A DNA stretch of 64,000 nucleotides from Rufibacter hautae (GTDB lineage: Bacteria > Bacteroidota > Bacteroidia > Cytophagales > Hymenobacteraceae). The notes under the pieces were generated by a model, which made no database searches, was not told the DNA's origin, and saw only the letters and a program-made list of their open reading frames with translations. The number at the start of each line of letters is the position of its first letter. The stretch's first letter is position 1. The DNA lies in NCBI RefSeq assembly GCF_008271695.1, contig NZ_VKKY01000002.1:1550001-1614000 (forward strand). Direction: 5' to 3'. Position numbers and translations under genes: made by a program. This document shows positions 35,254 through 43,932 of this stretch, one piece after another.

Positions 35254-35916
35254 ATGGTAGCCAGTTCCACATTTAAACAAGAGCTTTTGCTGCGGGAGTA
35301 CGGCCGCAACGTGCAGAACATTGTTCAGTACATCCTCACGGTAGAAGACCGGGGCAAGCGTACGCAGTTGGCGCAATTGCTCGTGAACCTTATGGGTCGC
35401 CTGAACCCCAACGTAAAGGACATTCAGGATGCCCAGCAAACGCTCTGGAACCACTTGTATGTGATGTCTGACGGCAAACTGGAGGTGGACGCGCCTTTTA
35501 CCCTGAGCGCCATGGAATACCTCAATGACAAGCCGCAGCGGGTAGATTACCCTGTGCAGAACCCCAGGTTCAAGCACTACGGTACCAACCTGGAGCGCCT
35601 CATTGACAAAGCCAAGCAGATCAGCGATCCGCAGGAACGGGAGGCCGCCATCATCTCCATCGGGAAACTGATGAAGGTGCTGTACCGCACCTACAACAAA
35701 GACAGCGTGACCGATGAGGTGATCCTGGAAAACCTCCGCGACCTGTCTAAAGGCGACCTGGATTTGGATGCTTCGCTCCTGGAAAAAGGAAATCTGTTTG
35801 AAAGTACCGTAAAGGCGCCGCAAGGCCCCGGTAACAACTACCAGAACAACAACCAGAAGTACAAGAACAACAACCAGAACAAAAATCAGAATCAGAACAG
35901 AAGTAAGAATAAATAA
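35254..35916 (+). CDS. DUF4290 family protein
   Basis: A 220-residue cytoplasmic protein of the Bacteroidota family DUF4290, typically encoded just before murA. The first 190 residues are predicted helical (LLLREYGRNVQNIVQYILTV, LAQLLVNLMGRLNPNVKD). The last 30 residues are an Asn/Gln/Lys-only tail (NNNQKYKNNNQNKNQ), likely disordered and possibly nucleic-acid binding. The function is unknown. murA begins 6 bp after its stop, so it is co-expressed with peptidoglycan synthesis. Confidence 0.8.
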   Translation: MVASSTFKQELLLREYGRNVQNIVQYILTVEDRGKRTQLAQLLVNLMGRLNPNVKDIQDAQQTLWNHLYVMSDGKLEVDAPFTLSAMEYLNDKPQRVDYPVQNPRFKHYGTNLERLIDKAKQISDPQEREAAIISIGKLMKVLYRTYNKDSVTDEVILENLRDLSKGDLDLDASLLEKGNLFESTVKAPQGPGNNYQNNNQKYKNNNQNKNQNQNRSKNK

Positions 35917-35922
35917 GAACGC

Positions 35923-37227
35923 ATGGCTTCTTTTGAAGTAATAGGCGGCCGTACTCTACACGGCGAGATTATCCCACAGGGAGCAAAGAACGAGGCGCTG
36001 CAGATTCTGTGCGCCGTGCTTTTAACCGCTGAGCCGGTTATTATCTCCAATATTCCCAACATCAGGGATGTAAACAAGCTGATTGAGCTTCTAAGTGACA
36101 TGGGTGTTCAGGTGGAGCAGACCGCGCCAGACACGTATATCTTCACCGCCGCAGACGTTAACCTTGATTACCTTACCTCAGATAAATTCATTGAGCAGGC
36201 CCGCGCCATCCGCGGATCAGTGATGATTCTGGGACCGATGTTGGCCCGCTACGGGGTTGCCAAACTGCCGAAACCTGGTGGAGACAAAATTGGGCGCCGC
36301 AGACTGGACACGCACTTCCTGGCCTTTGAGAAACTAGGCGCCAAGTTCACCTACGATGCCAACGACAGCTTCTACCACCTGGAAGGCAAAAACCTGAAAG
36401 GCACGTACATGCTGCTCGACGAGGCCTCCGTGACCGGAACCGCCAACATTGTGATGGCCGCCGTGCTGGCCGAAGGCATCACCACTATCTACAACGCCGC
36501 CTGCGAGCCGTACCTGCAGCAGCTTTGCAAAATGCTCAACCGCATGGGTGCCAAAATCAGCGGCATCGGGTCTAACCTGCTCATCATTGAGGGCGTGGAG
36601 AAACTGGGCGGCACCGAGCACCGCATGCTGCCAGACATGATCGAGATCGGATCTTTCATCGGCTTGGCCGGGATGACCGGTTCTGAGATCACCATCAAAG
36701 ACGCGCAGATCCGTGAGTTGGGCCTAATCCCGGACACGTTCCGCCGCCTGGGCATCAAAATGGAATTCCACGGTGATGACATCTTCATCCCGGCGCAGGA
36801 CCGCTATGAGATTGACACCTACATTGACGGCAGTATCCTGACCGTTTCTGACCATACTTGGCCAGGTTTCACCCCAGATTTGCTCAGCATCGCGCTGGTG
36901 GTGGCAACCCAAGCCAAAGGAACCGTGCTCATTCACCAGAAAATGTTTGAGAGCCGCCTGTTCTTCGTGGACAAACTCATTGACATGGGCGCGCAGATCA
37001 TCCTCTGCGATCCGCACCGTGCCACCGTGATTGGCCATAACAGAGAGGTATCGCTGCGCGGTATTTCTATGACTTCTCCGGATATCAGAGCTGGGGTAGC
37101 CCTGCTCATCGCCGCGCTTTCCGCCGAAGGCCGCAGCGTGATCCACAACATTGAGCAAATTGACCGCGGGTACCAGAACATTGACGGTCGCCTGAACGCC
37201 TTGGGTGCCCAGATCAACCGTATCTAG
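35923..37227 (+). CDS. murA: UDP-N-acetylglucosamine 1-carboxyvinyltransferase (Cys-to-Asp active site)
   Basis: MurA transfers enolpyruvate from PEP to UDP-GlcNAc, the first step of peptidoglycan synthesis. The 434-residue protein keeps the family's KNEALQI start, GPMLARYGVAKLPKPGG loop and RRLDTH segment. The catalytic cysteine of E. coli MurA (Cys115, in GGCAIG) is replaced by aspartate (Asp121, in GGDKIG). The same natural change in Mycobacterium and Chlamydia keeps activity but abolishes fosfomycin alkylation. Fosfomycin insensitivity of this enzyme is therefore expected. It forms an operon with the DUF4290 gene and ends in a long-stem terminator. Confidence 0.95.
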   Translation: MASFEVIGGRTLHGEIIPQGAKNEALQILCAVLLTAEPVIISNIPNIRDVNKLIELLSDMGVQVEQTAPDTYIFTAADVNLDYLTSDKFIEQARAIRGSVMILGPMLARYGVAKLPKPGGDKIGRRRLDTHFLAFEKLGAKFTYDANDSFYHLEGKNLKGTYMLLDEASVTGTANIVMAAVLAEGITTIYNAACEPYLQQLCKMLNRMGAKISGIGSNLLIIEGVEKLGGTEHRMLPDMIEIGSFIGLAGMTGSEITIKDAQIRELGLIPDTFRRLGIKMEFHGDDIFIPAQDRYEIDTYIDGSILTVSDHTWPGFTPDLLSIALVVATQAKGTVLIHQKMFESRLFFVDKLIDMGAQIILCDPHRATVIGHNREVSLRGISMTSPDIRAGVALLIAALSAEGRSVIHNIEQIDRGYQNIDGRLNALGAQINRI

Positions 37228-37248
37228 TTCATTCAAGAAGCGGAGCAA

Positions 37249-37320
37249 TCCGTTTTCAGCCCATAAATCAGAAAAGGAGCCTAAAACAGGTTCCTTTTCT
37301 GATTTATGGGCTGTTTTATT
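37249..37320 (+). terminator. murA terminator built around a dispersed palindrome
   Basis: A 22-bp perfect stem (37257-37278 with 37292-37313) is followed by TTTTATT. The left flank and loop read CCGTTTTCAGCC and GCCTAAAACAGG, the arms of the dispersed palindrome, so the copy (37249-37290) overlaps the terminator's left arm and loop. Confidence 0.8.
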
Positions 37321-37482
37321 TAAAATGCATTTTTTTAGGCGTAGAACAGCTTATTGCCCGTTGCTTTTCAAAATTTTTACACAGGAAAATGGGCAGGCAA
37401 ACGCTTCATCTGGTCTTTATATTGTTCTGTTTTGACGGGTTACCTTTTTGAGGCAGAAAGGATTAAGGTGAAAGATAAACCT

Positions 37483-38301
37483 ATGAAAAAGAACCTCTCC
37501 CTTCTCTCCCTCCCCTTCTTGATGAGCCTTTCCGTGCTGTTCAGCGGGTGTGCGGCCAAAGAATCTGCGTCTGTCACAGAAGACGCAGTGCAGCAAGTCT
37601 CACCCGAAAGTGCCCCGGCAGCCGACAACGCCACGGCAGACAAATCAAAGCCTAAACAGGATCGCGTGATTCGGCAGGCCGAGGTGAAGTTCCAGGTGCA
37701 GGACTTGGCGGCCAGTACGCAGCGGGTTGAAGCTGCCGTGGACGAAATGGACGCTACCCTCGCCAACACCACCCAGCACCAGAGCGATGACGCCAAAACC
37801 ACCAAGTTCGTCATCCGGGTGAAACCCGAGAACTTCAAACCGCTCCTGCGCCAGCTGCAGAAAGAGAGCGTGATATTGGACGAGCGCACCATCACCACCG
37901 AGGACGTAGGCATGGAGTATGTTGATCTAGAGGCTCGGAAGAAAGCAAAATTGGCCGTGGAGCAGCGGTTCATGGGTTTGTTGAAAGAAGCCAAGAACAT
38001 CAAGCAGATCTTGGAGGTAGAGCGCGAGATACAGGTAGTGCGCGAGGAAATAGAAAGTGCCGAGGCCCGGCTGCGCTTTCTTCAGAACCAGACTTCTTAC
38101 AGCACCATCAGGTTGGCCATGTACCAGGTGATTCCGGCGCCGGTGGTAGAGGAGCCGTCCTTTGTGACTAGACTGGTAGAGGCTATGAGCACGGGTTGGG
38201 AACTGTGGCTCTCCCTGATTGTGGGGTTGTGCTATATCTGGCCGGTTTGGCTGGTAGTGCTGGGCATTTTCATCTTCCTCCGGAAGCGGAATCTAGCCTA
38301 A
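37483..38301 (+). CDS. DUF4349 family lipoprotein
   Basis: A 272-residue lipoprotein (lipobox FSGC after LMSLSVLFSG). The domain DUF4349 runs from IRQAEVKFQVQDLAASTQRVE to TIRLAMYQ and contains a long coiled-coil hairpin (residues about 150-220, AKNIKQILEVEREIQVVREEI). A final transmembrane helix (ELWLSLIVGLCYIWPVWLVVLGIFIFL) and a basic KRN tail follow. So it is tied to a membrane at both ends. The function of the family is unknown. The ATG at 37483 is chosen because the upstream in-frame sequence overlaps the murA terminator region and lacks a signal. Confidence 0.8.
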   Translation: MKKNLSLLSLPFLMSLSVLFSGCAAKESASVTEDAVQQVSPESAPAADNATADKSKPKQDRVIRQAEVKFQVQDLAASTQRVEAAVDEMDATLANTTQHQSDDAKTTKFVIRVKPENFKPLLRQLQKESVILDERTITTEDVGMEYVDLEARKKAKLAVEQRFMGLLKEAKNIKQILEVEREIQVVREEIESAEARLRFLQNQTSYSTIRLAMYQVIPAPVVEEPSFVTRLVEAMSTGWELWLSLIVGLCYIWPVWLVVLGIFIFLRKRNLA

Positions 38302-38340
38302 CCGTTTCACGCCTATTTTAAGCAAAAGGCTGCCAAAACA
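38300..38340. repeat. Dispersed palindrome copy
   Basis: AACCGTTTCACGCCTATTTT faces AAAAGGCTGCCAAAACA. It begins on the stop codon of the DUF4349 gene. Confidence 0.5.
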
Positions 38341-38460
38341 TAATTTGGCGGCCTTTTGGTTGAGATGTGAGAAAAGATAAAATATTACTTACTGCTGATG
38401 CAACTATGCGCCCGGCGAAAGGGTCCTCCTCTTGTAAGCTCACCGTTAAACCCACCCTCC

Positions 38461-39705
38461 ATGAACAAAACGTTACTTAAAACCACTTTCCTGGGCCTGG
38501 CAGGTTCCCTGCTGATGCTCACCAGCGCCTGTGAGAGCCAGGACCCTACCCCGGAAGACAATACCCCCAACCTCCGGCCGCTCACGGCTCAGGAAATAAA
38601 AACCGTGGCTGGCTCCAACGAGTTTGCCTATAAATCCTTCGCGCAGATAAGCCAGATGGAAGAAGGCAAAAACGTCTTTATCTCGCCGCTGAGTTTGAGC
38701 ATGGCTCTCACCATGACCTACAATGGGGCCGCCAACGGCACCAAGGAAGCCATGAAACAAACGCTGGGCTTTGGGAATGCCTCTGACGAGGAAATCAACC
38801 AATCCTTTAAGAGCCTGTCTGAGTTATTGGTGGGCATAGACAAGAAAGTGGAATTCACCACGGCCAACTCCATCTGGCTCAACAACCAATATGAGTTGCT
38901 GGCCCCGTTTGTGACCACAAACCAGAACTACTTCCAGGCCACCGTGAAGCCGTTGGACTTTGCTTCGTCTGCCGCCAAAAACGAGATCAACAACTGGGTG
39001 AACGACAAAACTAAGGGCAAGATCAAAACCATTGTGGATCAGGTGACGCCAGACCATGTGCTCTTCCTCATCAACGCCATCTACTTCAAAGGCGCCTGGG
39101 CCAACCAGTTTGACAAACAACTGACGGCGTCCAGAACTTTCCGGTTAGAGAACGGGGGTACCATTTCGCACCCCTTCATGACCCTCCTGAAAGGTAAGTA
39201 CCTCTTGTACCAGGATGCCTCTAAACAGGTTATTGACTTACCCTACGGAAACGGCCAGTACAGCATGACCATGATTGTGCCCTCGGGCCAGCGCACCGTT
39301 AAGGACCTGATGCCGGAGTTGTCCCACGCCAATGTCACGCAATGGCTAGACAAAGCCGACTCTTCTTCCCTGCAGCTGCAAATGCCCAAGTTCAAGCTGG
39401 AGTTGAAGTACGGCGATAACCTGAAAGAGACCTTGAAGAACCTGGGGATGGCCGTGGCCTTCACCGACCAGGCTGATTTCAGCAACATTAACAAAGGCGG
39501 CAATCTCAGTATCTCAGAGGTGAACCACAAGACCTTTGTGGAAGTGAACGAGGAGGGAACCGAAGCCGCGGCGGCGACCTCCGTTGGGATATACGTTACC
39601 TCGGTGCCGCTTTCCGTGACGATTGACAAACCCTTTGTTTTCCTCATCCGGGAGAAATCAACCAACGCCATCCTTTTCATCGGTAGACTGATGGAACCGA
39701 AGTAA
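38461..39705 (+). CDS. Serpin family lipoprotein
   Basis: A serine/cysteine protease inhibitor of the serpin fold, 414 residues, with signal peptide and lipobox LTSAC, hence membrane-anchored and facing the periplasm or cell surface. The core motifs NVFISPLSLSMAL, NAIYFKGAW and DKPFVFLIRE are present. The hinge EEGTEAAAAT has small residues, which means an inhibitory serpin. Aligned with alpha-1-antitrypsin by the fixed spacing to KPFVF, the scissile bond lies between Thr (P1) and Ser (P1') in YVTSVP. A Thr at P1 would suit elastase- or subtilisin-like proteases. Serpins are sporadic in bacteria. A long-stem terminator follows. Confidence 0.93.
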   Translation: MNKTLLKTTFLGLAGSLLMLTSACESQDPTPEDNTPNLRPLTAQEIKTVAGSNEFAYKSFAQISQMEEGKNVFISPLSLSMALTMTYNGAANGTKEAMKQTLGFGNASDEEINQSFKSLSELLVGIDKKVEFTTANSIWLNNQYELLAPFVTTNQNYFQATVKPLDFASSAAKNEINNWVNDKTKGKIKTIVDQVTPDHVLFLINAIYFKGAWANQFDKQLTASRTFRLENGGTISHPFMTLLKGKYLLYQDASKQVIDLPYGNGQYSMTMIVPSGQRTVKDLMPELSHANVTQWLDKADSSSLQLQMPKFKLELKYGDNLKETLKNLGMAVAFTDQADFSNINKGGNLSISEVNHKTFVEVNEEGTEAAAATSVGIYVTSVPLSVTIDKPFVFLIREKSTNAILFIGRLMEPK

Positions 39706-39736
39706 AAGCCTTGCAGAGTTACTATAACCCAAAACA

Positions 39737-39790
39737 AAACCCCGTTTCAAAGCCGTTTTTCTAAAAATGGCTTTGAAACGGGGTTTATCT
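39737..39790 (+). terminator. Serpin-gene terminator, a copy of the dispersed palindrome
   Basis: An 18-bp perfect stem (39737-39754 with 39769-39786) surrounds GTTTTTCTAAAAAT. The arms (CGTTTCAAAGCC / GGCTTTGAAACG) are those of the family. Confidence 0.8.
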
Positions 39791-39827
39791 TTAGGTGGTT
39801 TGCTACAGAAAGCAAGATGCAATCCGC

Positions 39828-39867
39828 CACTCACTCACTCACTCACTCACTCACTCACTCACTCACT
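39828..39867. repeat. Tetranucleotide tandem repeat (CACT)10
   Basis: Ten perfect copies of CACT (AGTG on the minus strand) overlap the stop codon of the minus-strand methyltransferase gene. The stop TGA is formed within the first three units read by the gene, so most copies lie in its 3' untranslated region. Confidence 0.9.
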
Positions 39868-41036
39868 TCTTTCTCTTTCCGGCTGCCCCGGTACAACTCA
39901 TATTTAAACAGGCGGCATTCAATGGGTCCGTTGTAGAGCGGAATACGGCGGGAAGGTTTTAGCCCGATGTGTTTGGCGGCTTCCAGGTTTCCGGTGAAGA
40001 TGGCTGCATCCCAATCTTGGAAATTAGCTTTCAGCGTATCACCTATCATTTTGTAGAGGCCGTTGATCTCGCTTTCTTCGCCAATCCGTTCGCCGTAGGG
40101 TGGGTTCATGACAATAATCCCTTGGTCAGTGGGTTTTACCGCTTCCTTGAAGTCAAGTTCTTTGATGCGGACGTACTGCTCCAGTTCGGCGTACTCCAGG
40201 TTTTGGAAAGCGGCTTCCACAAAGTCAGGGTCCACGTCAGAGCCATAGATATCTACTTCCACCTCCAGGTCTTCTTTGGAGAGGGCATCCTGGTACACGC
40301 GTTTGTAGAGATCAGCCTCATAATCTGGCCAGCGCATGAAGCCGTAGTCGCGGCGGTACACGCCCGGCGCGATGTTATGGGCAATCATGGCCGCCTCAGC
40401 CAGGAACGTTCCCGAACCGCACATAGGGTCATACAGCGGCGTGCGCTTGTCCCAGCCGCTCAGCAGCAGAATACCGGCGGCCAGTACCTCGTTCAGCGGC
40501 GCCACGTTCGTCTGCTGGCGGTAGCCCCTGCGGTGCAAAGAGTCGCCCGAGGAGTCCAAGGCCAGCGACACGATGTTCTCGTGCATGTGAAGGTTGATCC
40601 TTACATCGGGGGTGGTCACGTCAATGTTAGGCCGCCGGCCGGTTTTCTCCCGGAACTGGTCCACAATGGCGTCTTTGGTCAGCTGCGATACATATAAGGA
40701 GTGCTCAAACGTGGACCGCGACACCACCGCATTGATGGCGAAGGTATCGTTCAAGCTCATGTACTTGTCCCAATCCAGTTCGCGCACCTTCATGTAGAGC
40801 TCTTTCTCGTCACGGGCCTTGAACTGGGCAAAAGGCTTCAGAATCCTGATGGCCGTGCGGCAGCAAAGGTTGGCCTGGTAGAGCAGGTACTGGTTTCCGC
40901 TGAAGGTAACGGCCCGCACGCCCGGTTTCACGTACTGCGCCCCCAGATCGCGGAGTTCCTGGGCCAGCACTTCTTCCAGACCCGCCAGGGTAGTTGCCGT
41001 CATATTGAAATTACCCGATGATTTTGCTTTGGCCAT
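39855..41036 (-). CDS. THUMP-domain class I RNA methyltransferase (RlmL-like)
   Basis: A 393-residue SAM-dependent methyltransferase. The N-terminal part (about residues 1-150) is a THUMP RNA-binding domain (FAINAVVSRSTFEHSLYVSQ). The C-terminal part is a Rossmann methyltransferase with DPMCGSGTFLAEAA and the catalytic NPPYGERIG motif for amino-group methylation. The layout is that of the N2-guanine 23S rRNA methyltransferase family (RlmL N-terminal half), without the second RlmK domain of E. coli. The exact target nucleotide is not readable. Its last codons, GTG AGT GAG TGA, come from the AGTG repeat. Confidence 0.85.
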   Translation of the reverse strand: MAKAKSSGNFNMTATTLAGLEEVLAQELRDLGAQYVKPGVRAVTFSGNQYLLYQANLCCRTAIRILKPFAQFKARDEKELYMKVRELDWDKYMSLNDTFAINAVVSRSTFEHSLYVSQLTKDAIVDQFREKTGRRPNIDVTTPDVRINLHMHENIVSLALDSSGDSLHRRGYRQQTNVAPLNEVLAAGILLLSGWDKRTPLYDPMCGSGTFLAEAAMIAHNIAPGVYRRDYGFMRWPDYEADLYKRVYQDALSKEDLEVEVDIYGSDVDPDFVEAAFQNLEYAELEQYVRIKELDFKEAVKPTDQGIIVMNPPYGERIGEESEINGLYKMIGDTLKANFQDWDAAIFTGNLEAAKHIGLKPSRRIPLYNGPIECRLFKYELYRGSRKEKEVSE

Positions 41037-41269
41037 GGTGCGGAGCGTTGAGTGATGCTTCAGTTGAATGAGGGCGCAATTTCGGAAAAAAAGCAGGCAC
41101 CACCGCAGAATTTGCTTTTATGGCTACTGCAATTTGTTTTTTTATCTTTTGTAATCTGGCCACTGGGCTTGGCAGACGGAAAAAACTTAAACTTTTAGGC
41201 TGGGATGGCTTACCGCACAGAGATAATTCTTAATATTGGTAATCAAGGAAAATCCTTCTAAACCTAGCT

Positions 41270-42565
41270 ATGTCAAAAATCATGTCTTCGGCTTCTTCGC
41301 CTAGTCAGGTGCAAGCCCCCCAAACAAACTATACCCGGGCCATGGCCATTATCGGGGCGCTGTTCTTTGTTTTCGGGTTTGTGACCTGGCTCAACTCCGT
41401 CCTGATTCCCTATTTAAAGATCGCGTGCGAACTCACCAACTTTGCGTCTTACCTAGTGGCTTTCGCGTTTTACATCGCTTATCTGGTGATGGGGGTACCG
41501 GCGGCCTGGCTTTTGAAGAGAACCGGCTATAAAAAAGGCATGTCCGTGGGGCTGCTCATCATTGCGGCGGGCGCTTTGCTCTTTATTCCGGCGGCCATGA
41601 CGCGCACCTACGCGCTCTTTCTGTTGGGTTTGTTTGTCCAGGGAACCGGGTTAACGGTGCTGCAAGCGGCGGTGAACCCTTATATCTCCATCATCGGGCC
41701 TCCCGAGAGTGCCGCCAAAAGGATCAGTATCATGGGTATCTGCAACAAAATGGCGGGTTCAGCGGCTCCTTTCATCTTGGGCAGTATTGTGTTGGCCGGC
41801 GCCGATGAATTAGTGGCCAGCCTAGCCACCATGAATGCAGCCCAGAAAGCCGCCGAGTTGGATGCCCTTGCCTCCCGTGTGATCACGCCTTACCTGGTGA
41901 TCATGTCTGTGCTGATTGCCTTATCGGTGTTCACGTACTTCTCGGGCCTGCCTGAGGTAGACACGGACCAGGAAAGCGAAACCGTGGCCGCTGCCAACAC
42001 CGGAAAATCCACCGTGTTCCAGTTCCCCCATTTAGTCATTGGGGTGATTAGCTTGTTCCTCTACGTGGGCGTAGAAGTGATGGCCGGTGACACCGTGATC
42101 AGCTACGCTGCCAGCCAAGGTATTCCGCTGTCCGATGCCTCCCGATACACCACCTATACGTTGTGGGCCATGATTTCTGGTTACGTGATAGGCATCATTG
42201 CAATCCCTAAATTCATCAGTCAACACAAGGCGCTTCAGATCTGTGCTGTTTTAGGCGTGATTTTCACGTTAATGGCCATTTTCACCGAGGGAAATATTTC
42301 CGTATTCAGCATCTCATTGCTGGGCTTGGCTAACTCCCTGATGTGGCCCGCCATTTTCCCGCTGGCCATCGCCGATCTGGGACGGTTCACTAAAATTGGG
42401 TCCTCGCTCCTAATCATGGGGATTGCCGGGGGCGCCTTGCTGCCGCTTCTGTACGGTTTCCTGGTAGATGTCCTGAACCCGCAAAGTGCTTACTGGATGA
42501 TGATTCCTTGCTACCTGTTCATCTGGTATTTCGCGGCGCTGGGCTATAAAATCAGGACCAGATAG
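41270..42565 (+). CDS. Sugar MFS transporter (FucP/glucose-galactose type)
   Basis: A 431-residue major facilitator with about 12 transmembrane helices. The first helix FFVFGFVTWLNSVLIPYLK and the motif QGTGLTVLQAAVNPYISIIGPPESAAKRI are characteristic of the FucP/GluP branch, which imports fucose, glucose, galactose or N-acetylglucosamine with protons. The exact sugar is unknown. A hydrophilic central loop (PEVDTDQESETVAAANTGK) divides the two halves. ATG 41270 and an ATG five codons later are both possible starts. It lies alone. Confidence 0.85.
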   Translation: MSKIMSSASSPSQVQAPQTNYTRAMAIIGALFFVFGFVTWLNSVLIPYLKIACELTNFASYLVAFAFYIAYLVMGVPAAWLLKRTGYKKGMSVGLLIIAAGALLFIPAAMTRTYALFLLGLFVQGTGLTVLQAAVNPYISIIGPPESAAKRISIMGICNKMAGSAAPFILGSIVLAGADELVASLATMNAAQKAAELDALASRVITPYLVIMSVLIALSVFTYFSGLPEVDTDQESETVAAANTGKSTVFQFPHLVIGVISLFLYVGVEVMAGDTVISYAASQGIPLSDASRYTTYTLWAMISGYVIGIIAIPKFISQHKALQICAVLGVIFTLMAIFTEGNISVFSISLLGLANSLMWPAIFPLAIADLGRFTKIGSSLLIMGIAGGALLPLLYGFLVDVLNPQSAYWMMIPCYLFIWYFAALGYKIRTR

Positions 42566-42570
42566 CCAAT

Positions 42571-42643
42571 CGTTGATTTACGGCCGATTTTAGGAAATCA
42601 GGCCATAAACAGGAAAGCCACCTCTGACCGGGGTGGCTTTTCT
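42571..42643 (+). terminator. Dispersed palindrome plus terminator after the sugar transporter gene
   Basis: A palindrome copy (42571-42613, CGTTGATTTACGGCC facing GGCCATAAACAGG around GATTTTAGGAAATCA) is followed by a 9-bp hairpin AAAGCCACC/GGTGGCTTT (42614-42640) with a T-rich tail. Confidence 0.65.
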
Positions 42644-42682
42644 ATTGCCATCTTCCGCTGATGGTTTCTGTATTCATTTCCG

Positions 42683-42690
42683 TACTTTTG
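42683..42690 (+). promoter_or_regulatory. -7 box of murB
   Basis: TACTTTTG fits TAnnTTTG, 23 bp before the ATG at 42714. It excludes the longer frame beginning at 42633. Confidence 0.45.
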
Positions 42691-42713
42691 CGCGTACATT
42701 CCAATGTCAGCCC

Positions 42714-43733
42714 ATGAAAATTGAACGCGACGCCTCGCTGCAGCCTTACAACACTTTCGGAATAGACGCAAAAGCCACCCTGCTGGCCGAGTTCACCTCG
42801 GTAGAGGAACTGCGGGAACTCCTCCAAAACCCCGAGGTACAAGCTTTGCCCAAGTTGATTTTGGGCGGCGGAAGCAACGTGCTTTTCACTCAGAATGTAG
42901 AAGCAACTGTGCTGTTGAACCGCATTAAGGGCATCACCCAAACCCCGGAACCAGACGAAAAACACGTGTTGGTGACCTCGGGCAGCGGCGAGACCTGGCA
43001 CGAGCTGGTGCTGTACACGCTGGAAAATGACCTGGGCGGCATTGAGAACCTGTCGCTGATTCCGGGTACGGTGGGTGCCGCTCCGCTGCAGAACATTGGC
43101 GCCTATGGCGTGGAGTTGAAAGACACCTTTGTTTCTTTGGAGGCTCTGGAAATGGCCACCGGCAACGTGGTGACGTTCAACAAGGAGCAATGCGGCTTTG
43201 GGTACCGCGAGAGTGTGTTCAAGAAAGAAGCGAAAGGCCAGTACATTGTCACTTCGGTTACCCTCCGGCTCACGAAAGAGCATACGTTTAACACTTCCTA
43301 CGGCGCTATCCAAGACACGCTGGCGCAGCAGCAAGTAAGGGATCTGAGTTTGAGAGCCATCAGTGAGGCCGTGTGCCACATCAGGAGAAGCAAACTCCCG
43401 GATCCTACCCAGATTGGGAATGCAGGCTCCTTTTTTAAAAACCCCGAGATTGCCCAGTCCATGTTTGAGATGCTGCGCGCCCAATATCCCGGCATCCCGG
43501 GCTACCCGGTAAGCCCCGAGACGGTGAAAGTGCCGGCCGGTTGGTTGATTGAGCAGTGCGGCTGGAAAGGGAAAGTGCTGGGCAACCACGGCGTCCACAA
43601 AGACCAGGCCTTGGTACTGGTGAACTACGGTGGCGCCGCCGGCAACGACGTGAAGGCCTTGGCCTACGAGATCATCAACTCCGTGGAGGAGAAGTTCGGC
43701 ATCACGCTTACCCCGGAGGTGAACATCATTTAA
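42714..43733 (+). CDS. murB: UDP-N-acetylenolpyruvoylglucosamine reductase
   Basis: MurB reduces the product of MurA to UDP-N-acetylmuramate using FAD and NADPH. The 339-residue protein has the FAD-binding GGGSNVLF and IPGTVGAAPLQNIGAYGVE segments and the IGNAGSFFKNP motif with the proton-donor Ser. AGWLIEQCGWKGK follows and a C-terminal Glu-containing helix ends the protein. It resembles the longer, E. coli-type (type I) MurB. It is transcribed alone, 5.5 kb from murA. Confidence 0.95.
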   Translation: MKIERDASLQPYNTFGIDAKATLLAEFTSVEELRELLQNPEVQALPKLILGGGSNVLFTQNVEATVLLNRIKGITQTPEPDEKHVLVTSGSGETWHELVLYTLENDLGGIENLSLIPGTVGAAPLQNIGAYGVELKDTFVSLEALEMATGNVVTFNKEQCGFGYRESVFKKEAKGQYIVTSVTLRLTKEHTFNTSYGAIQDTLAQQQVRDLSLRAISEAVCHIRRSKLPDPTQIGNAGSFFKNPEIAQSMFEMLRAQYPGIPGYPVSPETVKVPAGWLIEQCGWKGKVLGNHGVHKDQALVLVNYGGAAGNDVKALAYEIINSVEEKFGITLTPEVNII

Positions 43734-43767
43734 GGTGTTTGCAGTTTTTTAACTCTGCAAGAGTAAA

Positions 43768-43835
43768 CCGTTACAATGTAATGGCGCTACAGTTTACCAG
43801 ATAATGTAGCGACGTTACACCGTAACGTCGTTCAC
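43768..43835. repeat. REP/BIME-like inverted pair with GTAG feet
   Basis: CGTTACAATGTAATGGCGCTAC and, in reverse, GTAGCGACGTTACACCGTAACG stand back to back, 13 bases apart. The unit is the same as at 12723-12863 but the pair faces outwards and the left copy is degenerate. Confidence 0.6.
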
Positions 43836-43848
43836 GGTACATCATACA

Positions 43849-43884
43849 AAAAAGGGGAGCTAGTAAAAACTGGCTCCCCTTTGC
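43849..43884 (-). terminator. mutS2 terminator
   Basis: AAAGGGGAGC (43851-43860) pairs with 43873-43882; on the minus strand the stem ends in a run of six T. Confidence 0.75.
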
Positions 43885-43892
43885 TTTAGATA

Positions 43893-43932
43893 TGTTTCAA
43901 GCCTGTTTTCAGAAATTCAGGCCTAAAATAGG
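43893..43932. repeat. Dispersed palindrome copy
   Basis: TGTTTCAAGCCTGTTTTC faces TTCAGGCCTAAAATAGG. It abuts the stop codon of mutS2. Confidence 0.6.

Noticed and set aside
39828-39867. Phase variation of the methyltransferase by the AGTG repeat
   Set aside because: The stop is reached within the first three units whatever the copy number, so the reading frame cannot be switched.
42642-43598. Open frame of 318 codons antisense to murB
   Set aside because: murB motifs are complete on the other strand; no start signal or homology-like segment is visible here.
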